Shown: in pieces, positions 1 to 8,756 of the stretch
Numbering within the stretch: the first letter of the stretch is position 1
Layout of the letters: each line of letters opens with the position of its first letter
Assembly: GCF_900184935.1 (NCBI RefSeq)
Contig: NZ_FXYE01000001.1
Coordinates: 1,302,001 to 1,366,000, forward strand
Source of the DNA: Actibacterium lipolyticum
GTDB taxonomy: Bacteria; Pseudomonadota; Alphaproteobacteria; Rhodobacterales; Rhodobacteraceae
Reading direction: 5' to 3'
Length of the DNA: 64,000 nucleotides
The notes under the pieces: model-generated
The model's input: the letters and a program-made list of their open reading frames with translations, nothing else
Database searches by the model: none
What the model was told of the DNA's origin: nothing
Program-made: the position numbers and the translations under genes

Positions 1-1295
1 ATGCCGCGGCCCAAGTTCCCGTTCAGGCTTTTCAACCCGCCCGATTTCTGGAACGCGTCCGACGCCGGGCGCAGGATTTTTTCGTTCAGCGATTTGCCAG
101 CACCGTCTTGCCATTTAACCGCGCCGTCGATCAGCTTTGGCTCTTTCGTATAAAGCGCAAGACCATCGCCCGCGACGGTGACGGTATCAGGGTGCAGGTG
201 GCCACCGTCCAGCAGCTCTCCGATCATATAGCCAAGCCCACCGGCGGCGTGGAAATGGTTCACGTCGGCTAGGCCGTTCGGGTAAACTTTGGCCATCAAT
301 GGGGTCACTTCGGACAGGGCGGCGAAATCGTCGATGTCGATGATAACGCCAGCGGCACGGGCCATCGCGGGCAGGTGCAGCACAAGGTTGGTCGAACCAC
401 CGGTGGCCATCAGGCCAACGATACCGTTCACAAACGCTTTTTCGTCAAGCACTTGGCTGGCCGGGCGGAAGTCGTTGCCAAGGGCCGTGATCGCCAATGC
501 CCGTTCCGCACCCGCCGCAGTCAGTGCATCGCGCAGCGGTGTGTTCGGGTTCACGAAAGACGCGCCGGGCAGGTGAAGCCCCATGAACTCCATCAGCATC
601 TGGTTAGAGTTCGCGGTGCCGTAGAACGTACAGGTGCCGGGGCCGTGGTAAGAGGCCATCTCGGCCTCCATCAACTTGTCGCGGCCCACTTCGCCGGTCG
701 CGAATTGTTGGCGGACTTTGGCTTTTTCGTCGTTGGGCAGGCCGCTGACCATCGGGCCAGCGGGCAGGAACACCGCCGGGATGTGGCCAAAGCTGGCGGC
801 GGCCATCACAAGGCCGGGCACGATCTTATCGCACACCCCAAGGAACACGGCCGCATCGAATGTGTTGTGCGACAGGCCCACGCCCGCCGCCAATGCGATC
901 ACGTCGCGGGAAAACAGCGAAAGCTCCATCCCGGTCTGGCCTTGGGTCACGCCATCACACATGGCCGGAACGCCGCCCGCAACTTGGGCAGTGCCGCCAG
1001 CCTTGCGTACGGCTTGCTTGATTAGGTTGGGATATGTCTCAAATGGCTGGTGCGCCGAAAGCATATCGTTATAAGCAGTGATGATGCCAAGGTTCGGCGC
1101 GCGGCCATCGGCCAACGTGCTTTTGTCATCGCCCATTGCCGCATATGCGTGGGCTTGGTTGCCGCATGTCAGGTGGGCGCGGGCGGTTCCCGCGTCTGTT
1201 GCGCGGGCCATACGGTCAAGATACGCCGACCGGCTATCGCGGGATCGTTCGATGATCTGGTCGGTGACCTTGGCGACGGTGCTGTTAAGGGCCAT
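1..1295 (-). CDS. edd: phosphogluconate dehydratase, partial (C-terminus beyond window)
   Basis: Reading the reverse strand from an ATG at 1295 gives an open frame to base 1, about 431 residues of a family that usually has about 600, so the C-terminal third is missing. The N-terminal translation ([18 protein letters not shown], then [17 protein letters not shown]) is typical of Edd, the IlvD/Edd-family iron-sulfur enzyme that turns 6-phosphogluconate into 2-keto-3-deoxy-6-phosphogluconate in the cytosolic Entner-Doudoroff pathway. In relatives eda often lies downstream, which here would be outside the window. A LacI-type palindrome 49 bp upstream of the start suggests sugar-responsive repression. 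The distinction from dihydroxyacid dehydratase rests on the N-terminal sequence and is fairly secure. Confidence 0.9.
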   Translation of the reverse strand, partial: MALNSTVAKVTDQIIERSRDSRSAYLDRMARATDAGTARAHLTCGNQAHAYAAMGDDKSTLADGRAPNLGIITAYNDMLSAHQPFETYPNLIKQAVRKAGGTAQVAGGVPAMCDGVTQGQTGMELSLFSRDVIALAAGVGLSHNTFDAAVFLGVCDKIVPGLVMAAASFGHIPAVFLPAGPMVSGLPNDEKAKVRQQFATGEVGRDKLMEAEMASYHGPGTCTFYGTANSNQMLMEFMGLHLPGASFVNPNTPLRDALTAAGAERALAITALGNDFRPASQVLDEKAFVNGIVGLMATGGSTNLVLHLPAMARAAGVIIDIDDFAALSEVTPLMAKVYPNGLADVNHFHAAGGLGYMIGELLDGGHLHPDTVTVAGDGLALYTKEPKLIDGAVKWQDGAGKSLNEKILRPASDAFQKSGGLKSLNGNLGRG

Positions 1296-1343
1296 GATTT
1301 TGTTCCTTCCGAAGCGCGGTGTGCCTTGGGCGCAGATATAACG

Positions 1344-1355
1344 GTTAGCGCTAAC
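1344..1355. promoter_or_regulatory. LacI/GalR-type operator candidate upstream of edd
   Basis: GTTAGCGCTAAC is a perfect 12-bp palindrome with a central CG step, the form usually bound by LacI/GalR-family repressors. It lies 49 bp upstream of the edd start, where it could overlap the promoter. No LacI-family gene is present in the window, so the repressor would have to be encoded elsewhere. Confidence 0.6.
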
Positions 1356-1536
1356 AAGGCCAAGTGCAATTGTCGGCGCTCTCCCTATGGTAGTGTAGAT
1401 AGTGATATTTGGCGATAAACGCCCGCATTTGCTTGATTTATCTAACTATTGCCTCATTTTCGTTGCTTGAAATGCAAATTCTAATGTTGCAAGTAGCTTA
1501 AGAACACATCTCAGAGAGTTTAACGGGTGCTTTGAG

Positions 1537-1548
1537 GGTGGCGCTAAC
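1537..1548. promoter_or_regulatory. second, degenerate copy of the edd operator
   Basis: GGTGGCGCTAAC matches the palindrome at 1344-1355 at 10 of 12 positions and keeps one complete half-site. The two lie about 190 bp apart, a distance compatible with looping by a tetrameric LacI-family protein, but a chance match is possible. Confidence 0.3.
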
Positions 1549-1638
1549 ATTCGTAGCCTCGCAAGGGCGATGCGCGAATGTTTGTGGTGCGGTATAGATT
1601 AGAACATCGGGTGCGGTTCACCCACAATGGAGTGTACA

Positions 1639-2232
1639 ATGCGGAAATTCAGACTTGGTGTCGTACTTATCGCGGCGATGAGCCTTTCAGCCTGTGAAGA
1701 GTTCGTTAGTGCGGCCTCTGGTAGCTTGACGGGTGAAGCACACGAAGGCCTTCCCCTTCCACTGATGGAAGAACCGGTGAACGTCACGCGCAGTGCCGTG
1801 GTTGTTCCTGAGCGGCTAGAGGTGAACCACGCCAATACCTATTTCCCGAACGCCGACATTGTTTGGCGTGAAGATCCGTTTGGCGACCGTCGCGCTCAGG
1901 TTAAGGCTATTATCGAAAACGCGCTGGCACAAGGTGTTGCAACGCACAAATCTGGCCGCCGGGTAGCCGTTGAGATTCAGATCGAGCGGTTCCACTCGCT
2001 GACCGAAAAAACCCGGTACTCGGTTGGTGGAACACACGACATTCATTTCTTCATCACGGTTCGCGATGCGCGTACCGGCGACGTTATTGCCGGCCCACAG
2101 TTCGTTACGTCCGAGCTGGAAGCATTCGGCGGTGATCGCGCGCTGGAAGCGATGAGCCGTGGTCAGACCCAGAAAGTGCGTATCACAGAATACATGACGC
2201 GCGTCTTTGACCGCCTTCTCGACGAGAAGTAA
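1639..2232 (+). CDS. outer-membrane-type lipoprotein of unknown function
   Basis: The protein starts with a short lipoprotein signal peptide (MRKFRLGVVLIAAMSLSAC) with lipobox LSAC, so Cys19 should be lipidated. An in-frame ATG 12 bases upstream exists, but starting at 1639 gives the cleaner signal peptide. The mature part (about 178 residues) has alternating strands and helices and no motif I can assign. Similar small lipoproteins are common in Rhodobacteraceae (DUF6778-like, by resemblance only). It is a single-gene unit closed by a strong terminator 23 bp after the stop. Confidence 0.8.
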   Translation: MRKFRLGVVLIAAMSLSACEEFVSAASGSLTGEAHEGLPLPLMEEPVNVTRSAVVVPERLEVNHANTYFPNADIVWREDPFGDRRAQVKAIIENALAQGVATHKSGRRVAVEIQIERFHSLTEKTRYSVGGTHDIHFFITVRDARTGDVIAGPQFVTSELEAFGGDRALEAMSRGQTQKVRITEYMTRVFDRLLDEK

Positions 2233-2254
2233 TCAACCAAGATACCGTTTGATG

Positions 2255-2280
2255 GGGAGGGCTTTGCCCTCCCTTTTTCT
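2255..2280 (+). terminator. rho-independent terminator after the lipoprotein gene
   Basis: GGGAGGGC (2255-2262), a TTT loop and GCCCTCCC (2266-2273) form a perfect 8-bp stem followed by TTTTTCTTT. It insulates the lipoprotein gene from the methyltransferase gene downstream. Confidence 0.9.
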
Positions 2281-2335
2281 TTGCGTAACGAACTGGCCTC
2301 TTTCTAAGCCATTCGGAACGGAGTAGGAGGGCGCT

Positions 2336-3535
2336 ATGACAACATCTGATCTTCCCATTGTGCGGCTTCGCCCCAAGGCCAACGCCCGCGCCATTCGTCA
2401 CGGTTTCCCGTGGGTTTTCGCAAATGAGCTTGTGACCGATCGCCGGACACAAGGCTTGGCGCCCGGTGCGCTGGCCGTGCTGGAAGACGCCGACCGCCAC
2501 CCCATGGGGGTCGTAACGGTTAATACCGGCTCAAAGATCATCTGTCGGATGCTTGACCGTGATCCGACCGCCAAAATCGACGAGGCTTGGTTCGCCGACC
2601 GTTTGACCCGCGCGCTGGACATGCGTTCGCGTTTGTTCACCGACCCATTCTATCGTCTGGTTCACGCCGAGGCTGACGGAATGCCCGGTGTCGTGATCGA
2701 CCGGTTTGGCGACTGTGCCGTTATTCAGCCCAACGCAGCTTGGGCCGACGTGATGATCGAGCCGCTAAGTGCGGCCCTTGCATCGGTGACGGGCGTGACA
2801 ACCATCGTGAAAAACGGCACAGGCCGCGCACGGTCTTTGGAGGGGTTAACGGAAGAAACGGTGACCCTTCGTGGTGCAGTTGATGGGCCGATCCCGGTGC
2901 CGATGAATGGCGCGACCTATATGGCCGACATTCTTGGCGGGCAGAAGACCGGGCTGTTCTTTGATCAACGCCCCAACCATGCGTTCGCGGCCCGCCTGTC
3001 ACAAGGCGCGCGCGTACTTGATGTATTTTCGCACGTTGGCGGCTTTTCCCTTGCGGCATTGGCTGCGGGCGCGGCCGAAGGGCTTGCCGTTGACGGCTCG
3101 GCCCCCGCGCTGGCGCTGGCCGAACAAGGCGCGCAGGCGATGGGCGTATCCGACAAGTTTGCGACCCGTAAGGGCGATGCATTTGATGTGATGGCCGCGC
3201 TTGCTGAAGAGGGGCAGCAATTCGATGTGGTAGTCTGTGACCCGCCAGCCTTCGCACCTTCAAAACCATCGCTTGAGGCAGGTCTGCGGGCCTATGAACG
3301 TGTGGCGCGCATGGCTGCGCCCTTGGTGGCCGAAGGCGGTTATCTGGCTCTGTGTTCGTGTTCACACGCTGCGGATTTGTCAAAGTTCCGCACGGCGTCC
3401 GCGCGTGGCATTGGCCGGGCGGGGCGGACCGCGCAGATTATCCAAACAGGGTTTGCTGGGCCGGATCATCCTCTTCTGCCGCAACTTGCCGAAAGCGGCT
3501 ATCTTAAGTCGTTGTTTTTCCGGCTTGATCCATGA
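2336..3535 (+). CDS. rlmI: 23S rRNA (cytosine-C5) methyltransferase, RlmI family
   Basis: This 399-residue protein has the RlmI/YccW layout: an N-terminal PUA-like RNA-binding domain (about residues 5-80), a linker, and a Rossmann methyltransferase with the SAM loop VLDVFSHVGGF near residue 228, the motif CDPPAFAPSK near 300 and a cysteine-containing LCSCSH near 340 that fits a C5-cytosine mechanism. RlmI modifies C1962 of 23S rRNA in E. coli; the exact target here is inferred. The ATG is preceded by GGAGTAGGAGGG, a strong ribosome-binding region. Its stop overlaps the start of the PIN gene (ATGA), so the two are probably translationally coupled. Confidence 0.85.
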   Translation: MTTSDLPIVRLRPKANARAIRHGFPWVFANELVTDRRTQGLAPGALAVLEDADRHPMGVVTVNTGSKIICRMLDRDPTAKIDEAWFADRLTRALDMRSRLFTDPFYRLVHAEADGMPGVVIDRFGDCAVIQPNAAWADVMIEPLSAALASVTGVTTIVKNGTGRARSLEGLTEETVTLRGAVDGPIPVPMNGATYMADILGGQKTGLFFDQRPNHAFAARLSQGARVLDVFSHVGGFSLAALAAGAAEGLAVDGSAPALALAEQGAQAMGVSDKFATRKGDAFDVMAALAEEGQQFDVVVCDPPAFAPSKPSLEAGLRAYERVARMAAPLVAEGGYLALCSCSHAADLSKFRTASARGIGRAGRTAQIIQTGFAGPDHPLLPQLAESGYLKSLFFRLDP

Positions 3536-4071
3536 AGGTTCTGTTGGACGCCTGCGTTCTTTATCCCACGGTTTTGCGGGAAATCTTGCTAGGCGTCGCA
3601 GCAAAAGGGCTTTTTACGCCGCTGTGGTCTGAACGCATTTTGGAAGAATGGGCACGCGCGGCGCGCAAGATTGGCCCAACAGGAGAGGCGCAGGCCCGCG
3701 GCGAAATCGCGCTGTTGCGTGCGTCGTGGCCCGCCGCAAGCGTTCAGCCACACGCGAAGGATGAGGCGCGGCTGTGGCTTCCAGATCCGGCTGATGTACA
3801 TGTGTTGGCAGCGGCCATTGCGGGGTCGGCTGACACGCTGCTTACCTTCAACGCGGTGGATTTTCCACGCAACACCCTGGCCGACGAAGGGTTGGAGCGC
3901 AAAGCACCGGATGAGTTCCTGTATGCGCTTTGGTGTGACGCGCCGGACGAAATCGAAGCCGCGATCAAAACAGTTCACGCCGAGGCAGAGCGGTTGTCAG
4001 GCGAAACGCTGAGCCTTCGGGCGTTGCTGAAGCGCGCGAAACTACCCCGTTTGGGCAAAGCGCTGGGTTAG
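3532..4071 (+). CDS. PIN-domain protein (RSP_2648-like), putative RNase
   Basis: The 179-residue protein opens with MKVLLDACVLYP, the classic PIN strand carrying the first catalytic Asp (D6). Further acidic residues at E39, D89 (PDPADVH) and D110 (FNAVDFP) complete a likely Mg-binding quartet. It resembles the PIN family named after Rhodobacter RSP_2648. PIN domains are usually VapC-type toxins, but no antitoxin gene lies upstream: the start overlaps the stop of the rRNA methyltransferase. A role in RNA processing or rRNA quality control is therefore an alternative to a toxin role. The C-terminal extension (about 130-179) is helical and basic. Confidence 0.75.
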   Translation: MKVLLDACVLYPTVLREILLGVAAKGLFTPLWSERILEEWARAARKIGPTGEAQARGEIALLRASWPAASVQPHAKDEARLWLPDPADVHVLAAAIAGSADTLLTFNAVDFPRNTLADEGLERKAPDEFLYALWCDAPDEIEAAIKTVHAEAERLSGETLSLRALLKRAKLPRLGKALG

Positions 4072-4757
4072 GGGGCAACGCCCCATTTTGCCTCCAACGC
4101 CTCAATCGCGCGAATGCGTTCTTTGGTTTTGGGATGGCTCATCAACCATGCGGGTGCTGTTCCGCCATGGCTTGCTGTCAGCGCCTCTAGCTTTTCAAAA
4201 AGCGATTTTTGCGCGGCCGTGCCGATGCCCGCCTTGGCCAATAGGGCAGAGGCATATTCATCCGCCTCATATTCATCCTGACGGGACAGTCGCGCGGCCA
4301 GAAGGGTGGTCAACATGTTCGCGATATAGATGCCAATGCCGGGCAAGATGCGTGATAGAAACGCGCCAAGCGCCACGCGCATCGCGTTCTGCCCGGAAAA
4401 GTCGATCATCCGGCGGCGCGAATGGCCAAGGGCAACGTGGCCCAGTTCGTGCGCGATGACGGATGAAATCTCTTCGGCGGTGACGGCGCCGTCGCGGTAT
4501 TTCTGGTAAAACCCGCGCGTGATGAAAATCCGCCCATCCGGGGCGGCAAGGCCGTTCACGGGGTCAATTTCATAAATGTGAACCTTGATCCGCGGCAGAT
4601 CGAGCGCTTTCGCCATGCGATCTGTCAGCTTTTTCAACGTTGCATCGGCAAGTTCAGTTGACTTCGCGTCCAACTCTTTCGTCGTGCGCCATACCGAAAA
4701 CCGGTACATCGCAAGGGCGTAGAGGACTGCCAGAAGGATCGGAGTAAGTTTCAACAT
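4068..4757 (-). CDS. M48-family membrane zinc metalloprotease
   Basis: This 229-residue protein has one N-terminal membrane helix (about residues 4-20), followed by a peptidase M48 domain with the zinc motif HELGH at 103-107 and the downstream EYEADEY segment near 163-169 that supplies the third ligand. It is shorter than HtpX (about 290 residues, four helices) and closer to the small Oma1/LoiP-like proteases that degrade misfolded envelope proteins. A hydrophobic stretch near 125-150 may be membrane-associated. It is convergent with the PIN gene, overlapping its last 4 bases. The family call is firm; the substrate is unknown. Confidence 0.85.
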   Translation of the reverse strand: MLKLTPILLAVLYALAMYRFSVWRTTKELDAKSTELADATLKKLTDRMAKALDLPRIKVHIYEIDPVNGLAAPDGRIFITRGFYQKYRDGAVTAEEISSVIAHELGHVALGHSRRRMIDFSGQNAMRVALGAFLSRILPGIGIYIANMLTTLLAARLSRQDEYEADEYASALLAKAGIGTAAQKSLFEKLEALTASHGGTAPAWLMSHPKTKERIRAIEALEAKWGVAP

Positions 4758-4862
4758 AAGAAAGATATGGCGTCAGCCTTAGGGTTCGACAAGGTTATTT
4801 CAGCTCTGCTGAAGAAGTGCCTGTTGCGACTTTGATAGGCGAAGGATGATCGGTTGGGCATT

Positions 4863-5399
4863 CTAACGACCAGTTGCCCAAGACATGACTTTGGGACCGA
4901 CGCCGGCCCAGAACATCCCCACCAATACAAAAGTAAGCGAAGACCAGATTGCAAAGAAAAATAAATTGGCACCGAATTTGTCCCACCTGATATGACGGTA
5001 TATCACGGCCTGTTCCGGTTTTTGGGGGTTTATCCAAATCTGAATGGGCTTGTCTTCATCCAGATGTCGCAACAATTCGCGATTTGTGTTGTGGTAATAA
5101 TTACGACGAACGCCGACAGTATTATCAAAGAAGACTTGGTCTGAGCGGTGTTCTTGATCATTCCAATCGTACCGATATTGCGTGACAAGTTTGTATTGTC
5201 GGCGTTCTGCCACATCAACATAGCTGGAAATGACCACGGCATCGGCGACCTCCCAGTCAGTCGCGTTCAGTGAATCCAAAACAGGTTTGAACGTCATGCT
5301 GGCCAATGGGAAAAGAGCAACCACAAACCCTAAGGCGATCAGGGTGATGATCGCGTTCCCTAAAAAAGAACCATCCTTGCCAGTGTCTTCGTCTTCCAA
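4863..5399 (-). CDS. DUF3592-type membrane protein
   Basis: The 178-residue protein has a membrane helix near residues 15-35, an extracytoplasmic beta-rich domain (about 45-135) with QYRYDWNDQEHRSDQVFF and IWINPQKPEQAV, and a second helix near 145-168. This layout fits DUF3592. The only plausible start is a TTG at 5399: an in-frame TAG lies just upstream, no ATG precedes the first helix, and AGGA lies about 10 bases before the TTG. Function is unknown in the family. Its immediate neighbours are separately spaced, so it is probably a single-gene unit. Confidence 0.7.
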   Translation of the reverse strand: MEDEDTGKDGSFLGNAIITLIALGFVVALFPLASMTFKPVLDSLNATDWEVADAVVISSYVDVAERRQYKLVTQYRYDWNDQEHRSDQVFFDNTVGVRRNYYHNTNRELLRHLDEDKPIQIWINPQKPEQAVIYRHIRWDKFGANLFFFAIWSSLTFVLVGMFWAGVGPKVMSWATGR

Positions 5400-5495
5400 A
5401 ACGTGTTTGTCCTATGCGGAGCTGACCACTATCGCACCTTAGGAGAAATGCCTCTGTCGTCGCAATTCTAATGGATACCGGGCGCAAAGCAGCCC

Positions 5496-6680
5496 TTAGC
5501 GCCCCAGTTCTTTCATCCCGCGTTCGATCCCTTCTAGGGTCATGGGCACCATTCGATCATCAAAAATCTCGCGGATCATCTGAACGGATTGGGTGTAGTG
5601 CCAGTATTTTTCGGGCAGGGGGTTTAGCCACAGGTTGGCGGACCATTTGTCCCGGGCGCGGCGCAGCCAGTCTTCGCCGGCTTCGGGGTTCCAGTGTTCG
5701 TTTGCGCCGCCGGGAAAGGCGATCTCGTAGGGGGACATGGATGCATCGCCCACGAAAATGCACTTATAGTCTGGGCCATAGGTGTTCAGCACTTCCCAAG
5801 TGGGGGTCTGCGCTTCCCACCGGCGCCGGTTGTCGCGCCAGACACCTTCGTACAGGCAGTTGTGGAAGTAATAGTATTCCAGATGCTTGAATTCCGCCCG
5901 CGCGGCGGAAAACAGTTCTTCCACCAGTTTGATGTAAGGGTCCATCGATCCGCCCACATCAAGGAACAGCAGCACCTTTACGGCATTGCGTCGTTCGGGG
6001 CGGGTTTTCACATCCAGATAGCCGTGGTCGGCGGTAGCTTTGATCGTGCCGTCAAGGTCCAGCTCTTCGGCCGCGCCGTCACGCGCCCATCGGCGCAGGC
6101 GTTTCAGCGCGACTTTGATGTTGCGCGTGCCAAGTTCCACGCTGTCATCAAGGTTCTTGAATTCGCGTTTGTCCCAAACTTTCACCGCGCGCTGGTGGCG
6201 GCTTTCTTTCTGGCCGATGCGCACGCCTTCGGGGTTGTACCCATAAGCGCCAAAAGGGGACGTGCCAGCGGTGCCGATCCATTTATTCCCACCCTGATGG
6301 CGGCCTTGCTGTTCTTTCAGCCGCTCTTTCAGGGTTTCCATCAACTTGTCGAACCCGCCAAGCGCGTCAATTTCGGCTTTTTCTTCGTCGCTTAGATGCT
6401 TTTCGGCCATCTTTTCCAGCCAGTCGGCGGGAAGGTCCACGGCCTCTAGCACGTCGTCGAACGAGATGCTTTCAAGCCCTTCAAAGCTGGCCGCGAAGGC
6501 GCGATCGAATTTATCAAGGTTCCGCTCGTCCTTCACCATTGCGGTGCGGGCAAGGTAATAGAAACCTTCGATGTCATATGTGACCAGCCCGGCCTTTACC
6601 CCTTCCAGAAATGCCAAATATTCGCGCAGGGAAACGGGCACCCCGCCGTCGCGCAAATTTTGGAAAAACGGCAGGAACAT
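5496..6680 (-). CDS. VWA-domain protein, CoxE-like (MoxR partner)
   Basis: The 394-residue protein matches the CoxE-like VWA family: an N-terminal helical region (FLPFFQNLRDGGVPVSLREY), a basic linker, and a C-terminal von Willebrand A fold beginning at LLFLDVGGSMDPY near residue 240. The metal-site motif is DVGGS rather than DxSxS, so one Ser ligand is Gly. The same strand carries a MoxR ATPase about 2 kb upstream (8757-9599), and MoxR-VWA pairs act together as chaperone or metal-insertion machines. It is distinct from the second such pair at 35.2-37.4 kb, which is tied to cox genes. The target of this copy is unknown. Confidence 0.8.
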   Translation of the reverse strand: MFLPFFQNLRDGGVPVSLREYLAFLEGVKAGLVTYDIEGFYYLARTAMVKDERNLDKFDRAFAASFEGLESISFDDVLEAVDLPADWLEKMAEKHLSDEEKAEIDALGGFDKLMETLKERLKEQQGRHQGGNKWIGTAGTSPFGAYGYNPEGVRIGQKESRHQRAVKVWDKREFKNLDDSVELGTRNIKVALKRLRRWARDGAAEELDLDGTIKATADHGYLDVKTRPERRNAVKVLLFLDVGGSMDPYIKLVEELFSAARAEFKHLEYYYFHNCLYEGVWRDNRRRWEAQTPTWEVLNTYGPDYKCIFVGDASMSPYEIAFPGGANEHWNPEAGEDWLRRARDKWSANLWLNPLPEKYWHYTQSVQMIREIFDDRMVPMTLEGIERGMKELGR

Positions 6681-6684
6681 GAGC

Positions 6685-6849
6685 TTAGACCAAACGCTCC
6701 AGAATGACAGTCAGGACCATGCCAAGAAGGGCAAAGGCAATACCATAACCCACCGCGTATTGAGCAATATCAAACCCTTTGCCCTTGCGCCGTTTGGCCT
6801 GCAAACCACCCCAAATTGCGCCGATGACTAGGCCTGCGATAACGATCAT
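6685..6849 (-). CDS. small two-helix membrane protein
   Basis: A 54-residue frame from an ATG at 6849 encodes a hydrophobic segment (MIVIAGLVIGAIWGG), a basic loop (QAKRRKGKGFD) and a second hydrophobic segment (YGIAFALLGMVLTVIL). Its start overlaps the stop of the DUF2927 gene by ATGA, and it ends 4 bases before the VWA gene, so it sits inside that operon. Small proteins of this shape are common in Rhodobacteraceae and are sometimes mislabelled apolipoprotein acyltransferase; no enzymatic motif is visible. Confidence 0.7.
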   Translation of the reverse strand: MIVIAGLVIGAIWGGLQAKRRKGKGFDIAQYAVGYGIAFALLGMVLTVILERLV

Positions 6850-8210
6850 TGTGTCTGGTCCCCTGGGCTGAGTACGGCAATTTCAGTAAGCCGCGTGCGC
6901 ACCTCTTTATCCGAGCCGAAGCCATAACGCGCCCAGCCCAAACTGTCGAGCCGTACAGCCTGTGCTTCGCCGGGGCGTTGTAGCAGGTCAAGCGCTTCGG
7001 CTTTTATCATCAGCATGGTCGCCAGAAGTGCCGCGTTTTGCGAGGCGACGACCGGGGGAAGGTGAACATTGATGATTGTCAGCGCAGCGTCGGGTTGCCC
7101 TGCTGAAAGTGCGAAGGCGGCCAGATGCATGGCAACATGGGCCTCTTGCACCTTAGTTTCGGGGGTTTCTGAATAGATGTTCCCGGCTTGCAAGAACGCG
7201 GTTAACGCGGCTTCGCCATCAACTGGCAGGCTTAAACGCCCCAAGACAAACAGCGTAAAGGCCAAGCGGTTACCGCCAATGCCTTGGCTTTGGGCGATGT
7301 TCAGGGCCCTTTGAGCCGCCGCCCGCCTGCGCGAGTTTGACGCGCCCGGCCCAAGGGCTGTTTCCATTGCGTCAATCCAAGACCGTGGGGTCGGAACAAC
7401 GTTAGAATACGAAACACGTTGGCCCCGCGGATTTAGGCGGGCCAGCAGGGCAGGCAGGCGTGCCTCAACCTGATCGCGGGTCATGCCGTTGCGCAGTTCG
7501 GGCGCGTAGTACATGCGCAAGATCAGCATATCAAAGCCGGTTAAGACCGTATGGAAATTGTCATCGTTAAAGATGCTGTCGGGCAGGCGATAAAGGTCAT
7601 TCAAAGGACCAAGGGCCTGTGCCAGCTCTTCGTGTAGGCAATCGCGAACTTCTTGTGGGCTTACATCGTTGGGCAGAAAAACGGCCACGGTTTCGCGGCT
7701 GTCCAGGGTGGTCCAGTCAACTGCACTGCTGCGCCGAAGGCGCCGGTATTCGGCCCAGCTTGAAATGCGTGGCACCACAAAGCAGGCGGCCTGTGGAACA
7801 AGGCGCTGAAGCTGCGTGCGGGGCAGGGTTTCGATGGTGATGTTGGCCTGCGCATTGGTTGGGACACGACGGATATCGATGCCCGCTTCGTTGCGCAGCC
7901 TAGACATCAGTGCCGCCAAGTCAGGGCCAAGGCTGGCAGGCGCACCGGCGGTCACGCGCACGGTCACGGGTTCGGCAAAGCGTGTCAGCTGAGGCACCTC
8001 GCGCCCGCTTTCCATTCGAAAGGTCAGATCCATGAAGTCTTGGGCGATTTCCGTGTTCGACCGCGAGGGGGGCGTTACCTGCTGGCGTTCGAAAGTTTTC
8101 ATGGGTGGAAGGTCAAAGGCAGGCGCACGACGCTTGGGCAAATCGGACGTGGGCGGCGCAGCGCAGGCACCCAGCACCAAGCAAGCCAAAAGGGTAAGGC
8201 GAAGCTTCAA
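6846..8210 (-). CDS. DUF2927 lipoprotein with TPR-like C-terminus
   Basis: The 454-residue protein begins with a lipoprotein signal (MKLRLTLLACLVLGACAAPP, Cys16 lipidated). Residues about 50-260 match the DUF2927 pattern, including RDCLHEELAQALGPLNDL, an HEExxQ-like sequence reminiscent of zinc metalloproteases, and LNPRGQR. The C-terminal 180 residues are helical and repeat-like. It is co-directional with the GNAT gene upstream (4-base gap) and overlaps the small membrane gene downstream. Function is unknown; a peptidase activity is only a possibility from the HEELAQ motif. Confidence 0.75.
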   Translation of the reverse strand: MKLRLTLLACLVLGACAAPPTSDLPKRRAPAFDLPPMKTFERQQVTPPSRSNTEIAQDFMDLTFRMESGREVPQLTRFAEPVTVRVTAGAPASLGPDLAALMSRLRNEAGIDIRRVPTNAQANITIETLPRTQLQRLVPQAACFVVPRISSWAEYRRLRRSSAVDWTTLDSRETVAVFLPNDVSPQEVRDCLHEELAQALGPLNDLYRLPDSIFNDDNFHTVLTGFDMLILRMYYAPELRNGMTRDQVEARLPALLARLNPRGQRVSYSNVVPTPRSWIDAMETALGPGASNSRRRAAAQRALNIAQSQGIGGNRLAFTLFVLGRLSLPVDGEAALTAFLQAGNIYSETPETKVQEAHVAMHLAAFALSAGQPDAALTIINVHLPPVVASQNAALLATMLMIKAEALDLLQRPGEAQAVRLDSLGWARYGFGSDKEVRTRLTEIAVLSPGDQTQ

Positions 8211-8214
8211 ATAC

Positions 8215-8661
8215 TTAGCTCCTGACGTATTTCAAGAAAGGGGTCAGCACACCCACACGGTCATAAAGCTGCCGGGCGGTCTTGTTCGTGTCTTGGGTGT
8301 TCCAATAGACCTGAGGCGCGCCTTCGGCCTCTGCGGCGGCATAGACGGCTTCGATCAAGGCGCGCCCAACGCCGCTGCCACGCACGTCAGGGTCTGCATA
8401 CAGATCTTGCAAGTAACAGACGTTTTCGACTTTCCAGCCATGCCGGTGAAACAGGTAATGCACCAACCCAACCGCACGCCCATCTTTCACCGCCAGCAAC
8501 CCGTGAAAGTCCTGCGGGTCGTCGCCAAGTAGCCGCGCGAAGGAAGACTGATAAACCTCTTCGCTGAGAGAGGTTTCATAGAATGCCAGATAGTCCCCCC
8601 AAAGGCGGCGCCAGTCTTGTTCGTCAGCCGATGTGAGTGGGCGAATCGTGAGTTCTGTCAC
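8215..8661 (-). CDS. GNAT-family N-acetyltransferase
   Basis: This is a 148-residue GNAT acetyltransferase that uses acetyl-CoA to acetylate a small molecule or protein amine. The acetyl-CoA loop is visible as VRGSGVGRALI, preceded by the strand CYLQDLYADPD and followed by WNTQDTNKTARQLYDRVG. I chose the GTG at 8661 because GAGG lies 6 bases upstream and the product MTELTIRPLTSADE is a normal GNAT opening; a longer frame from ATG 8694 exists. The substrate is unknown. Confidence 0.8.
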   Translation of the reverse strand: MTELTIRPLTSADEQDWRRLWGDYLAFYETSLSEEVYQSSFARLLGDDPQDFHGLLAVKDGRAVGLVHYLFHRHGWKVENVCYLQDLYADPDVRGSGVGRALIEAVYAAAEAEGAPQVYWNTQDTNKTARQLYDRVGVLTPFLKYVRS

Positions 8662-8756
8662 AGCGATCCTCGATTCAGGACAATTACTGGTCACGTTACA
8701 ATCAATACGCGGGCGAAGGAAACGCCCGCGCTGTCACTTCGGCGCGACTGATCGGC

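Larger units (their letters stand above)
1296..1638. other. divergent intergenic region, edd / lipoprotein
   Basis: This 343 bp gap separates two divergently transcribed genes and is visibly AT-richer than its flanks. It holds the LacI-type palindrome at 1344-1355, a partial copy at 1537-1548, and a -10-like TATAGAT near 1592 that could serve the lipoprotein gene. I see no convincing coding frame. Confidence 0.6.

Noticed and set aside
289-1418. Several plus-strand open frames opposite edd
   Set aside because: They are antisense shadows of the edd reading frame, which has recognisable protein motifs; none has family features of its own.
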